Source: Manduca sexta (taxonomy: Eukaryota > Arthropoda > Insecta > Lepidoptera > Sphingidae). Taken from it: 64,000 bases of DNA. The translations under genes were made by a program, and so were the position numbers. The DNA lies in the NCBI RefSeq assembly GCF_014839805.1, contig NC_051123.1, positions 1,718,727 through 1,782,726 of the forward strand. The letters run 5' to 3'. This document shows positions 54,901 to 64,000 of the stretch, one piece after another; position 1 is the first letter of the stretch, and every line of letters begins with the position of its first letter. Under the pieces are notes generated by a model that was not told where the DNA came from, did not search any database, and saw only the letters and a list, made by a program, of their open reading frames with translations.

Positions 54901-56580
54901 TGCACGCACGAACACATGCATGTACGTACACACACGCAGGCACGTACGTACGCACGCACGCACGCAATGTCCGTCCACTGTAATGGCATATCTAAGGATC
55001 GAGTTTGAGCATAATGACCGAATATTGTCTGATCTAGTACTGACTCCAATTCTTACTGTTCACAGCTCGGACAATTCACACCACATTTATATCAAAAATT
55101 AAAATAAAGTTGTGACTTTGTTAACATTCCCTGTCATATCTATGGCTGGAGGTTTTTAGATGCTTTTGTTATATTTTTAATCGATCTTAGCGTTATTAAA
55201 GTAGGCATAATGTAGGCAATTTTAATGGACCAACACAATGACGGTAGTATTATTGTCACACAGAAAACCAATATGAAGTAATAGTTTACTATTGAGATTA
55301 TATGCTGAGTGAAATATTCTAACTTCTAAACACTTGTATAAGTCTGTTTATTTTTCTTGCCTCTTGTTAGCTGTCCTTTCTTTGTTTATGAGGTTTATGA
55401 TATAAATAAAATAATACTTACATTGATGATGCTGTTTCAGGTCTTGAATATCCAGGAGAGTTTTGCCTGCCTGTTGCAACACTGAAACAATATCATTTTA
55501 AATCAATTACTAGCAACTGTCAGCGGTTTTTCCCGTGTGAAAAGCCCTTTCTGCAATAAGTCGCTAAAACACATGCCAGTGTCATCTATTTAAAAAATAT
55601 GATCAAAAAATCACATTTATATTAGTAAGATTAGTAATACTCATATAAATGCTTTTAATTATATATTAGGTAAAAGCAGAATAACAAGTGCTGTCTCAGT
55701 TTATCTCTTCACCCTGCTATGAAACAGAGATAGAAAATATAATAGCTAATGCAAATATTAATTTGATCTGGCTTTTGGTCTGTTTTCACTTGCACTGAAT
55801 ACCCTACAATATAGGGCCTATAGCGAAAGAATGTTGGAGGTTCTGTAAACATTGAAAGACTGATTTCAACCTTCCCGATCAGCTGGTGAACATATATAAA
55901 TTAAATAGACAATTTATGCACATTTATTATTTTAGTAATTTGTAGCGATAAGGCTGCCCATTGTACACCATAGATTTAAGAAAATGTATTAATCTTTTTG
56001 TGTGTTTCTGTTTAACAATGGTTACAATAAAGGATATTTGTATTTGTTACAAAACCATATAATAATAATCATTTCTCATTTCTATATAACAGTGCTACTC
56101 ATGTTCATTAAATTGATGTAAAAAACTTCAATTTGGAACATATATTTTGAGTTATTAAAGCAATAATAGTTTAATGAGCCTAATTAAATGTTTGTAAGTG
56201 TATAGTCAAAGGAAATCTGAATACTCATGCATCATGCACTGAATAAATACAGATGACCATTAGCTTGTTAATAAATAGGTTCTGAATTGATAGAGGATAA
56301 TAGATCATTTATTAATATTTTCACAGACCAACCCTCAGGGCGAGTCGGGGCGGCAAAATTTGATTGTTACAAAACAACTTATTAGTTCGACTCGTTTCTC
56401 TGTTTTATTTTCTACCATATTGTACGAATTTGCACGATCAGCAGTAAGCCGTCAATAGAAATTTATTATGAATGATTCAATATATGTTCTATATATTATT
56501 GTATATGTAGGTACTAACTATTCATACTGCTGCCTTCTGTTTTGCTGACTTTCTTTGTTGGAAGACTGCTCCGAACCCAT
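51336..56580 (-). CDS. SINA/SIAH-like RING E3 ubiquitin ligase with RG-rich tail, whole gene
   Basis: Six exons join in frame (53+60+330+190+142+572 = 1,347 nt) to give 448 residues. Order: MGSEQSSN N-terminus, a fit to the N-myristoylation pattern (G2, S6); a ~145-residue low-complexity region rich in Pro, Thr, Arg and Gln; a complete RING with C159-x2-C162, C173, H177, C180, C183, C190, C193; two SIAH-type zinc fingers (C216, C223, H235, C239 and C246, C255, H267, H272); a SINA/TRAF-like beta domain (FNFIFHVKV, AQLLGTGMSA, HDCAVIPLQYALSF); an acidic Asn-rich linker and a GRGRGRGRGRG tail ending in NNNN. Known of the family: SINA proteins are RING E3 ligases that present substrates through the TRAF-like domain. 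SIAH proteins are usually ~280-320 residues, so both the N-terminal extension and the RG tail are additions. Substrate and exact orthologue are unknown. Confidence 0.9.
52535..52676 (-). CDS. SINA-like coding exon 5 (SIAH zinc fingers)
   Basis: 142 bases encoding IKVPCPNAADGCTLQIKTMD and then MDIHASECPFAEMACP through NCRWRG. It carries the first SIAH zinc finger (C-x6-C, H-x3-C) and the first two cysteines of the second, with a GTGAGT donor. The CRWRG block matches CKWQG of SIAH proteins. Confidence 0.95.
52978..53150. mobile_element. hAT-type MITE family G, copy 2
   Basis: Same interior as the 49.3-kb copy (GGGCCCTATATCTATATTTG, GGCGCCCGCTTAGTTTAATG) with ends GCAGTACCTTGCC and GGTAGCTACGCCC. 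Lies in intron 4 of the SINA-like gene. Confidence 0.65.
53201..53385 (+). mobile_element. Family B SINE, 5'-truncated
   Basis: The body only, starting at the segment before TTTTTCTGCTCAGTATCAGC and ending at TGATGTGTCTGTTG. Very similar to the 27.9-kb copy but lacking the tRNA-like head. Lies in intron 4 of the SINA-like gene, ending ~50 bp from exon 4. Confidence 0.82.
53436..53625 (-). CDS. SINA-like coding exon 4 (RING domain)
   Basis: 190 bases encoding residues 148-211, including the full C3HC4 RING (SCPTCSNRFGVEIFSCPSGH and then SSCKRCRERGAGCGVCG). It ends ...MQDFMAQ in phase 0 at a GTATTA donor. The acceptor is GTTTCAG, with a 169-bp palindromic MITE starting 68 bp upstream in intron 3. 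Confidence 0.95.
53694..53862. mobile_element. Palindromic MITE in intron 3 of the SINA-like gene
   Basis: Ends GATATTCACTTTTAGCG and, from the right, GATATTCACTTTTTAGCG, with complementary arms of ~44 bp (GTTATCTAGGT, TACTACCAAA) carrying a few indels. 169 bp in all, starting 68 bp upstream of exon 4. Confidence 0.75.
54300..54475 (+). mobile_element. Partial family A SINE
   Basis: The stretch ending CTCAGTAGTAGAGAAGCCC and GTGTCCAGCAATG matches the 3' part of the family A SINE. The head and most of the body are missing or decayed. Lies in intron 3 of the SINA-like gene. Confidence 0.5.
54503..54832 (-). CDS. SINA-like coding exon 3 (Pro/Thr-rich region)
   Basis: 330 bases encoding MYERSRHPYSYAQEELPSNL, then a run dominated by Pro, Thr, Arg and Gln (for example PPQPQTPPRTF), ending AIRRATS before a GTAAAA donor. 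It is GC-rich, and its antisense strand holds a spurious 117-codon frame. Predicted to be disordered. Confidence 0.85.
54898..54966. repeat. ACGC/ACGT-rich microsatellite
   Basis: Alternating purine-pyrimidine tract of CACG, TACG and CACA units in intron 2 of the SINA-like gene. It creates long spurious frames on both strands. Confidence 0.85.
55422..55481 (-). CDS. SINA-like coding exon 2 (60 nt)
   Basis: A short exon between TTTCAG and GTAAGT encoding VATGRQNSPGYSRPETASS with split codons at both ends (H18 and M38). It is low complexity. The exact frame continuity with exons 1 and 3 supports it. Confidence 0.82.
56528..56580 (-). CDS. SINA-like coding exon 1 (start, myristoylation-type N-terminus)
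   Basis: 53 coding bases, MGSEQSSNKESQQNRRQ plus two bases of H18, followed by a GTATGA donor. The ATG follows CGAAACA-like context and is the only start that joins in frame to the downstream exons. Gly2 and Ser6 suit N-myristoyltransferase; this is a motif match, not proof. Confidence 0.82.
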
Positions 56581-58067
56581 TGTTCGAGGTGAAATAAAAC
56601 ACTTTAAATGTTTGACACTTCAATATAACACTTGCACTTAGGTAACACAATTGTTCTAAAAATGCACTACAAGTGAACTACGTTTCACAGTTTGAGATTA
56701 GTATATAGTCCCACAATGACCACGGACTGCGAAGCATAAAGTTATATAAAAGTTTGTACTCAAGGAAAAACAAATGCAATATGAATAGTTATCAATATCA
56801 GCAAATTCTTTTATGCACCACTTTATCAACTGAATGTTTACACTTTAAATGAGTGCACAATCTCTTGTTCGGGGAAACCCAGAAGTAAATGAAGCATAGC
56901 TACTCGAAGTATACGGACATGTTTTAGTGTTGTCCAGTTGGTATATCGATAGTATTTATTGCGGGCTGTTTAATTTTATATTATAATTAAATATTAATAA
57001 AATTAGAAACGTGTGTTTCGCCATTGGAATAATTTTGACGAGAATGTTTAAAAAATATGGAATAGTAATAGTTAACTTTAAATGATAGTTGTTGTTGTAT
57101 AATATTTTTTTAACTACGTTGTGTTAATAAACAGTTTGAGTTTATTTTAAGATTTTTTTATAAGCTCAATGGTTAATCACCAGTTATACCTAAGTAATTA
57201 TAGTTGCTTTACTTTTAAAGGTAAATTTTAATTTTCACGATTCAATCATTACTTACCGGTTCTATTGAATTAGTGCACTTTTCTTACTAAGATTTTTTAT
57301 AGCAAATATGTAGGCACCTACATAATTATATCATTGAAATAAAACATTTATTTCAATATCTAACATTCGCTTATATATAAGAAATCATTAATTACATCAT
57401 AGAGATACTTATTTTTACAAATACCACGCTACCGAAATATGCACAACACTATCTTCACTCTTTACATAAAAGTTGAATGTTTTGCCACGTGGATAGGAAT
57501 AACCTACCATAAACATTTTGCACTATTTACATAAGACAAAGGAATCAATTTTATTCTGCCACAGGTGAAGATGATCAAACTATGATTTGTATAATTTATG
57601 TAATATTTTATGTTTCATCTTGTTTCATATTTACATAATTTGAAAACGTATTTTTTGTTAATTTTATTAACAGTGGCGAAAAAATCATGGCAAAATATTC
57701 GTGAGAACAAAATATAACAAAAGCTGATAAGTAATAATTTGTAGGTATGATGAGCTGGAAAATTCACTAGTTTATCAAAAAATGTGGTTAAAATTAATAT
57801 AAAAAGTTCGTATATTTTTTTATACTGGCTGAATTAAGTAAGTAGTTTTTACAACTATTTTAATGATAGTTAGTATTATAAACGTATTATTTATATATTA
57901 CCGATGCTGATAAAGAATATAATCATAATATAACTGACATAAAAATACATTATATGAACATAATCAGTGTGATAATAGTCATAATCCTACAATGAATCGA
58001 TTTCATGTGTCGTCTCTAGTACCTACCAATGACCTCTGTTAGTCTTTGATTTTTAAAGACGAAAATG
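56581..58067. other. Upstream region of the SINA-like gene
   Basis: 1.5 kb of AT-rich sequence between the SINA-like start codon (minus) and the element before MIF (plus). It must hold the SINA-like promoter and 5' UTR; no core promoter motif can be assigned. Confidence 0.45.
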
Positions 58068-58815
58068 GGGATGTGCCGGATATCCGTATGCAAATGGTCC
58101 GCAGGGCTCCGAAGAAAAAATATCCGTATCCGTTACTTTTTGATGGCTCTTGAATGATCTTTTACACTAGTAAGTACATATTCAAAATTTATACGTAATT
58201 CTCCATAAAGATGGCAAGGAAATTGTATCAACTGAAATTTTAACTATTATTTATCTTTTAGTTACATGATTGACACAAATAAATCGCAAAAGTGTGTATT
58301 TTAACAAAAATCAACTATTGTAGTGAGTTAGTTATATTGTAAATTATAATTTACAAGGTAAAGTATGTGTAATATAAATTATAATGAGATTTCAACAAAT
58401 TACTCTTTGTGATAAAAAACATAAGCATTATGTCATATAAGTAATTAACCATGGCCATAACTTTGTTTACATGAACTTAAGTTTACAAAAAATGATTTGT
58501 TTTATTTTCATTATTTACAAAAGCGATATTTTCAAACATTTTGTTTTATTTTATTCCGCCCGTATTTATAATGTACAATATTTTGTAGTCTCCCTCCCTT
58601 TGTATTCCAAGATTCCATCTTTGCCAAATAATTTGACATTGGTTCAAAGCAACTAAACTGCAAAGCCATGAAGGAAAAAAAAACGCGTCCACTTTCATTT
58701 AAAGATGATACACCTGAATAACCCAAAAAAGTTAAAATCTGTATTAGAATCCATGCAACTAAACACGAATTATCCGATCCTTGCCGTATCCGCGGATAAG
58801 GATCAGGCACATCCC
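58068..58815. mobile_element. 748-bp element with GGGATGTGCC terminal inverted repeats
   Basis: Left end GGGATGTGCCGGATATCCG; right end, complemented, GGGATGTGCCTGATCCTTAT. No long open frame and no certain target duplication. It ends 132 bp before the MIF start codon, so the MIF promoter or 5' UTR lies against it. Confidence 0.6.
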
Positions 58816-58947
58816 TAACGGAAACTCAAAACTGACAGTTTATAATTTATATCCGACTTCGTACTTGAGTCGTACTGCGAACGGAACGTATAGTGTTTAC
58901 GAAATTATTTTTTTAAAATTATATTATCTAAGAGTGTAAGTTAAATA

Positions 58948-59055
58948 ATGCCCCATTTTAGAATCGAAACTAATGTGCCTAAGAGCCAAATTCCGCCCGA
59001 TTTCGTCACGAAGGCCGTGCCGATACTGGCGAAAGCACTCGGAAAACCGGAGCCG
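58948..59055 (+). CDS. Mif: MIF coding exon 1
   Basis: 36 codons from ATG to a GTAAGA donor, phase 0. It starts MPHFRIETNV, with the catalytic Pro directly after the initiator Met, which fixes the start. The promoter must lie within or beside the repeat that ends 132 bp upstream. Confidence 0.96.
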
Positions 59056-62000
59056 GTAAGACAAACTCCACCCAGGAAAAATAGACAAGTTGCTAAATAA
59101 CTTCATTTTTGTTGTCATTCTTTCACTTAAAAAAGAAATGGTTTGGATAATGTTCCTTTTTTAAAAAACTAACATCTTCAGCAATTCACGAGAGCTGACC
59201 CCGGCATTCTAAAAAAGGATAATTGGGTCAATAAAGTAAACAGATTGAACATTATAAACAAGTTTATTTTAACTGGGTCATATAAAGATATTGAAGGCTG
59301 GGCACTTGGAAATAAAAGTTAGGTGAATCCAGTGCGCTGATAAAATAGAAATTAATAACTGTAAGAAATCAAAACCTTTTTTATCTACTTTGTAAAATGT
59401 GATTTGTGATGTAAGCTGTTTCATTTATCGCCGTAATTATTCAATTCCTAAAAAATTTATAAACTGGTTTTCAATTTTATGTGACAAAATGCCCCCATGG
59501 CCCCCTCTGCTCCTCAAAATATGTTTCATATAAAGTAAAATTATGTATGTAGATACATACATAATTTTACTTTATATGAAAAATTAACATAATCACTGTC
59601 AAAGAATTTGCTGTGTATTTGAACGTAGATATGCAAAATGGATCCAAGCCACAGTATGGTTGAAAATGAGCCGAGTGTGCCAAATTAGCTCTAGTCCATA
59701 AGGTATATATTTTCTATTAATAAAAACATCTTAGTCAAAACATGTTAATTTGAAATTTTTTATTAAGAAAATATAAAATAGAGTATCAATGAGCTAAAAC
59801 ATGATTAAAATTTCAATCTTCACTATTTCAAAAGTGTCATTTTGTGGGCTTTTTGCATATCTATGTCTAATTGTCAGTTGGATAGCAAAAAGTAAAAATT
59901 AAGTTTCAGAGGATAGAAAATATCTTACAAAGTAAAATCTGGTATTCTATCTAATTTGCTTTTATTACAGTTACCAATAATTGATTTTAACAGTGATTTG
60001 GAAAAATATCTGATATACAAATAAATAAATAAAACACTTTAAGTTTGTATACAATGTATACCCAATTATAATCTGTTTAGTGTTTTGTTTTATTTATACA
60101 TAAATAAATAAAACAAAATAAAATAAATAAGAAATCTTACAAGGCTACACTTAAAGCAATAACTACAGTAGAACAGGGTAAAGAGGTTTTATCTGCCAGG
60201 ATAGAGACCCTTCATACACTAGATATCTCTTTTCTTCTTTTATCGTTTTTTTTTGTTTTTTGTACAATAAAGAGTAAATAAATAAATAAGATATAAAACC
60301 TACCATACTGGCTCACATCAGTGTGTTAACTTCTGGGATTAGCCTGTGTATATTCAGTTTCAAACAGCACAATCATGTTAACCGGGGAGTGTAATCATAT
60401 TTCGTCAGGTGACACTTTATCTGGACCAAATTCCAGTTACGATCAGGCACAGTGATGTTAAAAAAAAGGTCATTTTGACATTACGTTACTAAATAAAATC
60501 ACATACTTATCTACTTGGAAATAACACTACTACAAGTTACTTGAGACGTAGATGTAAAATAAAAAAGTGTAAGCTCGAACAAAATAAATATTAATAAAAA
60601 GTAATTTTAATTTTACTCGCCCCAATACTATTATTACTAATAATAATAATAATATCAGCCCTGTATTATATACTTGCCCACTGCTGAGCATGGGCCTCCT
60701 CTACTACTGAGAGGGATTAGGCCTTAGTCCACCACGCTGGCCTAGTGCGGATTGGTAGACTTCACACACCCTCGAAATTCCTATAGAGAACTTCTCAGGT
60801 ATGCATGTTTCCTCACGATGTTTTCCTTTACCGTTAAAGCAAGCGATAATTCACAAAGAATACACACATAATTTTTTAGAAAAATCAGAGGTGTGTGCCC
60901 TTGGGATTTGAACCTGCGGACATTCGTCTCGGCAGACCGTTCCACAACCAACTAGGCTTCCACAACCAACCATTATTACTACTCTAAGAGAATTCGTCGC
61001 AGCGGCAACATCATACTTTCAGTCAGAAATACACTCACGCACGCACCATATTAGCCTCAAATTACAAAATTATCAAAATATCAGAAAACTAAAACCAGGA
61101 TTTTTGGTGAAAATATTTCTTATTAATGGATGATTTTTTGGCACAATGTCAGCTAAGGTGGAGACGAGTATGTGGTTTCATTTAGTAACGCAATGTCAAA
61201 ATGACCCTGTATTTAAACCCCTGTTCCACGATAAAGCAACTGAACTTGAACTTACATATTTCGATTCTTTACGAAAATGAAAAACTCAATAGGGTACCGA
61301 ACTCATTTTTGTTCTTTACTATTATCAAATATTTACGTTATATAAATTAAAACACAGAAAGAATTATTCAAATCCGTTAAAAAATCAACAAGTTATAAGA
61401 CTTTCAATTTCGGTAGAAGGGGTAAGTAACAAGAAACAGAGAAGAGGAGCAATACCCACATTTGACGTCATCGGGAATTACGACGGAAGCAAAAGAAAGA
61501 GATGAAGCAATATCCCCATTTCACGCCCACTTCGGCACATAGTAATATTTGAAATATGAATTACTGGCTAATTTTTTAACCAATTTTAATGCCGTTTTTG
61601 CAGGAGGGTGTCTTTTTCATAGTATTAACCATTACGTATAGAACAATGTACAAAATCAAGCACAGGACGGTCCCCTATTGTAATTGATCAAGTTAGGCTA
61701 TTTATGCTACATAAATATATAAAAAAAATCTGTTACTGAGACATTTATCCAAATTTTTAGTATTGCGTGGTGTCCGTGATCCCAGATGTGCCGATGAGCT
61801 TTGGTGGCACTACAGAGCCTTGTGCCATTGCAAACCTGATGTCAATCGGAGCTCTTGGAGTAGAGCAGAACAAGAAGCATGCTAAGGTCCTGTTTAACCT
61901 GGTGGAGCAGGAACTGGGTGTCAAAAGCGACAGGTAATATGACTACAAGGTGATGCAATTTTGCCCAGTCTGCCAGAGGTTCCTTCATTTAAACAATGAG

Positions 62001-64000
62001 AAAGTGGAAAAGTTAGTATGAAATTGCCCCTAATCTTTTAGGAGTTCAACTTCAAACTATAGCCCTGAGTAAGATTTTATATAATTTCTATTAAGTACAC
62101 CTTTTCCTCAATTCTTGGAAGCTGTAGCGCTAGACCCAAGTTTTGATAAAATTAGTAATTCATTTTTTTTTGTGGAAATTAACTTATTATAATAATTATT
62201 ATTTCCACACTAAGCACCATTCTTGGATGCAAAAAGTAATACAGTATTTGCCAACTTCCTGTTAAGCCTCAGAGGCCTTTTGATATTTAGATTTAGTTAA
62301 AATAAAATAGAAACATGTCATATAAAAAAAGTTAGGCTGTATTCTAGGTCAGAGAGAATCTTAAGAGGTAAACAAAAACCATTGGATTGCTTGGCAGAGA
62401 TTTGTTGTATATTTGAAAATGTCTTAAGCACAAATGTGTCCACACACCCAGAATAGTGCTATTATCTCGTAAAATATTATTTAAAGTCACCGTTTACTAT
62501 TGTACAACATTCCAGAAAGATTAAAGCAAGGTTCCCAGTGGCTCAAGTAACTCTCAGTTTCCTAATCCCCATTGCCGTTAACGAATTCATGAGTCTTCTG
62601 GTATCATGGATGTAAATGTGAAATAAAGAGATCTCTTATCATTTAATGCTTTGCCGGTTCATATAATAAAAATACCTAGTACTTTGCTATTGAGTAGCCG
62701 CCAGTATTGATTGTAATAGTTTACACAACACTCATTGTTATCAGTAACGTTCTCATTGTTTGCCAATTACTAATAAATGATGTTATTGAATGTAGAATTA
62801 GGGTTGTCACCTTAATTACTGTTAGCAAAAACTTTCCTCGTATGTGGATTGAATTGGGTTTTTCCCCGTACACCCTGGCAGAGAATGTTTGTTTTTACAG
62901 CTAAAGTTGACCACTAATGGCTTTGTAATTTAAATATGTATATCTTATCTTTCAATCAAGCGAGATTCTCTTAACACAAATATTGTGCAGGATTCAAGTA
63001 GATAGTTTAAACCTCTATCTAACAGCTTCCCGATATTCCCCAAACTAGGATAAATCTGGAGAATTTCGGACGGATTGCAACCCTACATATATCCAGCACC
63101 GAGCGCCTATCTGTTTGATAACCACGTATGACTGGAGACACTAATCTTGGCCATAATTAATTTGTTTATTTTGCCTCGAGTCAAGGTTCAAATTTCCGTG
63201 TAAACCCAAATATTTGTATATTGGTGCTAGATGTAGCAATTTGTGTCTTCTATATAGCAACTATTGAGACAAAGTGTAAAAACCATAGTGGTCCACGTTA
63301 CTAAGTCGCTTTCCGGTTTTCGCTGTGTATATTGTTTCTAATAGGTTGGCATAATTGCGTCGACTGGTCGGTATGATTACCGTTCACCAGAAAAACTATT
63401 TATGTATAGCATGAACAGGCCAATTTGATTATGGCAATACAAATATTTTACGGAAAACTAACGCGACGAACAGTCTACTTTTGCGTTTGCTTGGTGACTG
63501 ATTACTCACAACGCGGAAACCTGAATGCTCAAGGTTCCTTCCTAATCCCTATTTCTTTTCTTTAAAGGCTCAATATGACGGGGGCGAATTTCTATTGCCA
63601 AATCTTGCCGGTGAACACAGGCGAGAATTGTCTCGTCATTTTCATGTTTAAACGGGGCATCATTTTAAAGTTCTTTCAATTATAATACGATTGACACATG
63701 AAACATGCCAATTGGGGTTTTGCAGCCTACTGCCTATTCCCCAAATCCTTTCCTTCTGCATCTATGATTCATCTAGATTCTGGTATTGTGATAATTTGAA
63801 TCCTTTCTACCCGAATTTCGGCCACGGCAGGCAATCTCAAGGGAGATCAACCAGATATGCAGGAGATATTATAGTGCACAAGTGTGTGCGAAATACATAG
63901 GTGCACTCTCGGTTCCTTCACTCTCATATTCTAGTGAGAAGGCAAACCGACATGACCGGAGAGAGATCAGGCGTAGGACCTTACGTACCTTCTGCGACAC
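58948..64000 (+). CDS. Mif: Macrophage migration inhibitory factor homologue, 5' two exons (partial at window edge)
   Basis: Two exons join in phase (108 + 173 nt): MPHFRIETNVPKSQIPPDFV through KALGKPEP, then YCVVSVIPDVPMSFGGTTEP through EQELGVKSDR. These are the first ~94 of the usual ~115-120 residues. MIF is a trimeric cytokine-like protein with tautomerase activity; the catalytic proline (P2, Pro1 after Met removal), K33 and I65 are present. The CALC redox motif of vertebrate MIF is C57-A-I-A here, so the second cysteine is missing. The third exon (usual tail Y-I-x-F...D..VGY.G.TFH) was not recognised up to base 64,000; the gene most likely continues past the edge. Intron 1 is 2.7 kb and holds a SINE and an MITE-like unit. 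Confidence 0.93.
59524..59581. repeat. Perfect 28-bp hairpin with 2-base loop
   Basis: Arms 59,524-59,551 and 59,554-59,581 (TTTCATATAAAGTAAAATTA begins the left arm) are exact complements. AT-rich, in MIF intron 1. Confidence 0.8.
59625..59867. mobile_element. Possible MITE with TAGATATGCAAAA ends
   Basis: GTAGATATGCAAAATGG and TTTTTGCATATCTATG form a 13-bp inverted repeat ~240 bp apart in MIF intron 1. The interior is unremarkable. Confidence 0.4.
60304..60440. repeat. Dispersed repeat family H, diverged copy
   Basis: GGGATTAGCCTGTGTATATT and GTAATCATATTTCGTCAGGT keep the order of the 32.5-kb copy. In MIF intron 1. Confidence 0.5.
60637..60959 (-). mobile_element. tRNA-derived SINE, family A, copy 3
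   Basis: The best-preserved copy: an (AAT)n tail at left, body with GGATTGGTAGACTTCACAC, and a head whose complement reads GCAGGTTCAAATCCC, a good B box. Lies in MIF intron 1. Confidence 0.82.
61440..61690. repeat. Dispersed repeat family I, copy 2
   Basis: TTTGACGTCATCGGGAATTA, ATATCCCCATTTCACGCC, TAATATTTGAAATATGAATT and ATTACGTATAGAACAATG, in the order seen at 34.0 kb. In MIF intron 1, ending ~70 bp from exon 2. Confidence 0.5.
61761..61933 (+). CDS. Mif: MIF coding exon 2
   Basis: 173 bases after TTTTTAG, encoding the SFGGTTEPCAIANLMSIGAL core and ending in a split arginine (AG|) before GTAATA. The phase matches exon 1 and the conserved MIF exon-2/3 border. Confidence 0.96.
62799..63085. 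mobile_element. Possible third member of the TAGGGTTGCC MITE family
   Basis: Bounded by TAGGGTTGTCACC and GATTGCAACCCTA. The TIR is imperfect and no duplication is seen. Lies downstream of MIF exon 2. Confidence 0.4.

Noticed and set aside
62520..62614. Third exon of MIF (CCAG acceptor then RKIKARFPVAQ)
   Set aside because: In phase with a good acceptor and a 33-codon frame, but no similarity to MIF C-termini.
63568..63668. Third exon of MIF (AAAG acceptor then RLNMTGANFY)
   Set aside because: The phase fits but the sequence lacks the conserved MIF C-terminal pattern, so the real exon is probably beyond the window.
1..64000. CRISPR arrays, operons, bacterial or viral genes
   Set aside because: No regularly spaced repeats, no ribosome-binding or operon structure, and all recognised genes are spliced insect genes.

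Overview
The window is from a butterfly or moth (Lepidoptera) nuclear genome. The reasons are AT-rich DNA, GT-AG introns of 0.3 to 12.5 kb, four insect genes that can be rebuilt exon by exon, and a dense set of repeats of the kinds usual in lepidopteran genomes: tRNA-derived SINEs, the dispersed repeat whose ends read like 'gcttcgcccgcgtg', RTE-type LINE tails, many MITEs and one maT-type (DD37D) mariner. No viral, bacterial, CRISPR, rRNA or true tRNA sequence was recognised.

Layout. (1) 6,123-39,881, minus strand: a complete class I phosphatidylinositol transfer protein (vibrator/PITP alpha-beta family), eight coding exons, 272 residues, with two introns over 10 kb that carry most of the repeats. 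(2) 40,945-43,031, plus strand: a complete UNC119 homologue, three coding exons, 214 residues, divergent from PITP across a 1.06-kb shared upstream region. (3) 43.2-51.3 kb: no gene seen; many MITEs, including a near-perfect 356-bp palindrome flanked by TTAA. (4) 51,336-56,580, minus strand: a complete six-exon SINA/SIAH-like RING protein, 448 residues, with an N-terminal myristoylation-type sequence, a Pro/Thr-rich linker and an RG-repeat tail. (5) 58,948 to beyond the right edge, plus strand: the first two exons of a macrophage migration inhibitory factor (MIF) homologue; its last exon is not recognised before base 64,000.

The genes are ordinary eukaryotic neighbours rather than an operon. 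One functional link is possible: UNC119 proteins carry N-myristoylated clients, and the SINA-like gene beside it starts with a plausible N-myristoylation signal. PITP and UNC119 are both soluble lipid-binding proteins. These links are inference.

The main mobile element is an apparently intact maT element (26,531-27,841) inside PITP intron 3, with an uninterrupted 364-codon transposase frame and matching terminal inverted repeats. I did not find a clearly undescribed molecular system. The most unusual structures are the 356-bp palindrome, a pogo-like MITE filling most of UNC119 intron 1, a hAT-like MITE with a perfect 8-bp target duplication, nested MITEs near 50.4 kb, and the domain make-up of the SINA-like protein.
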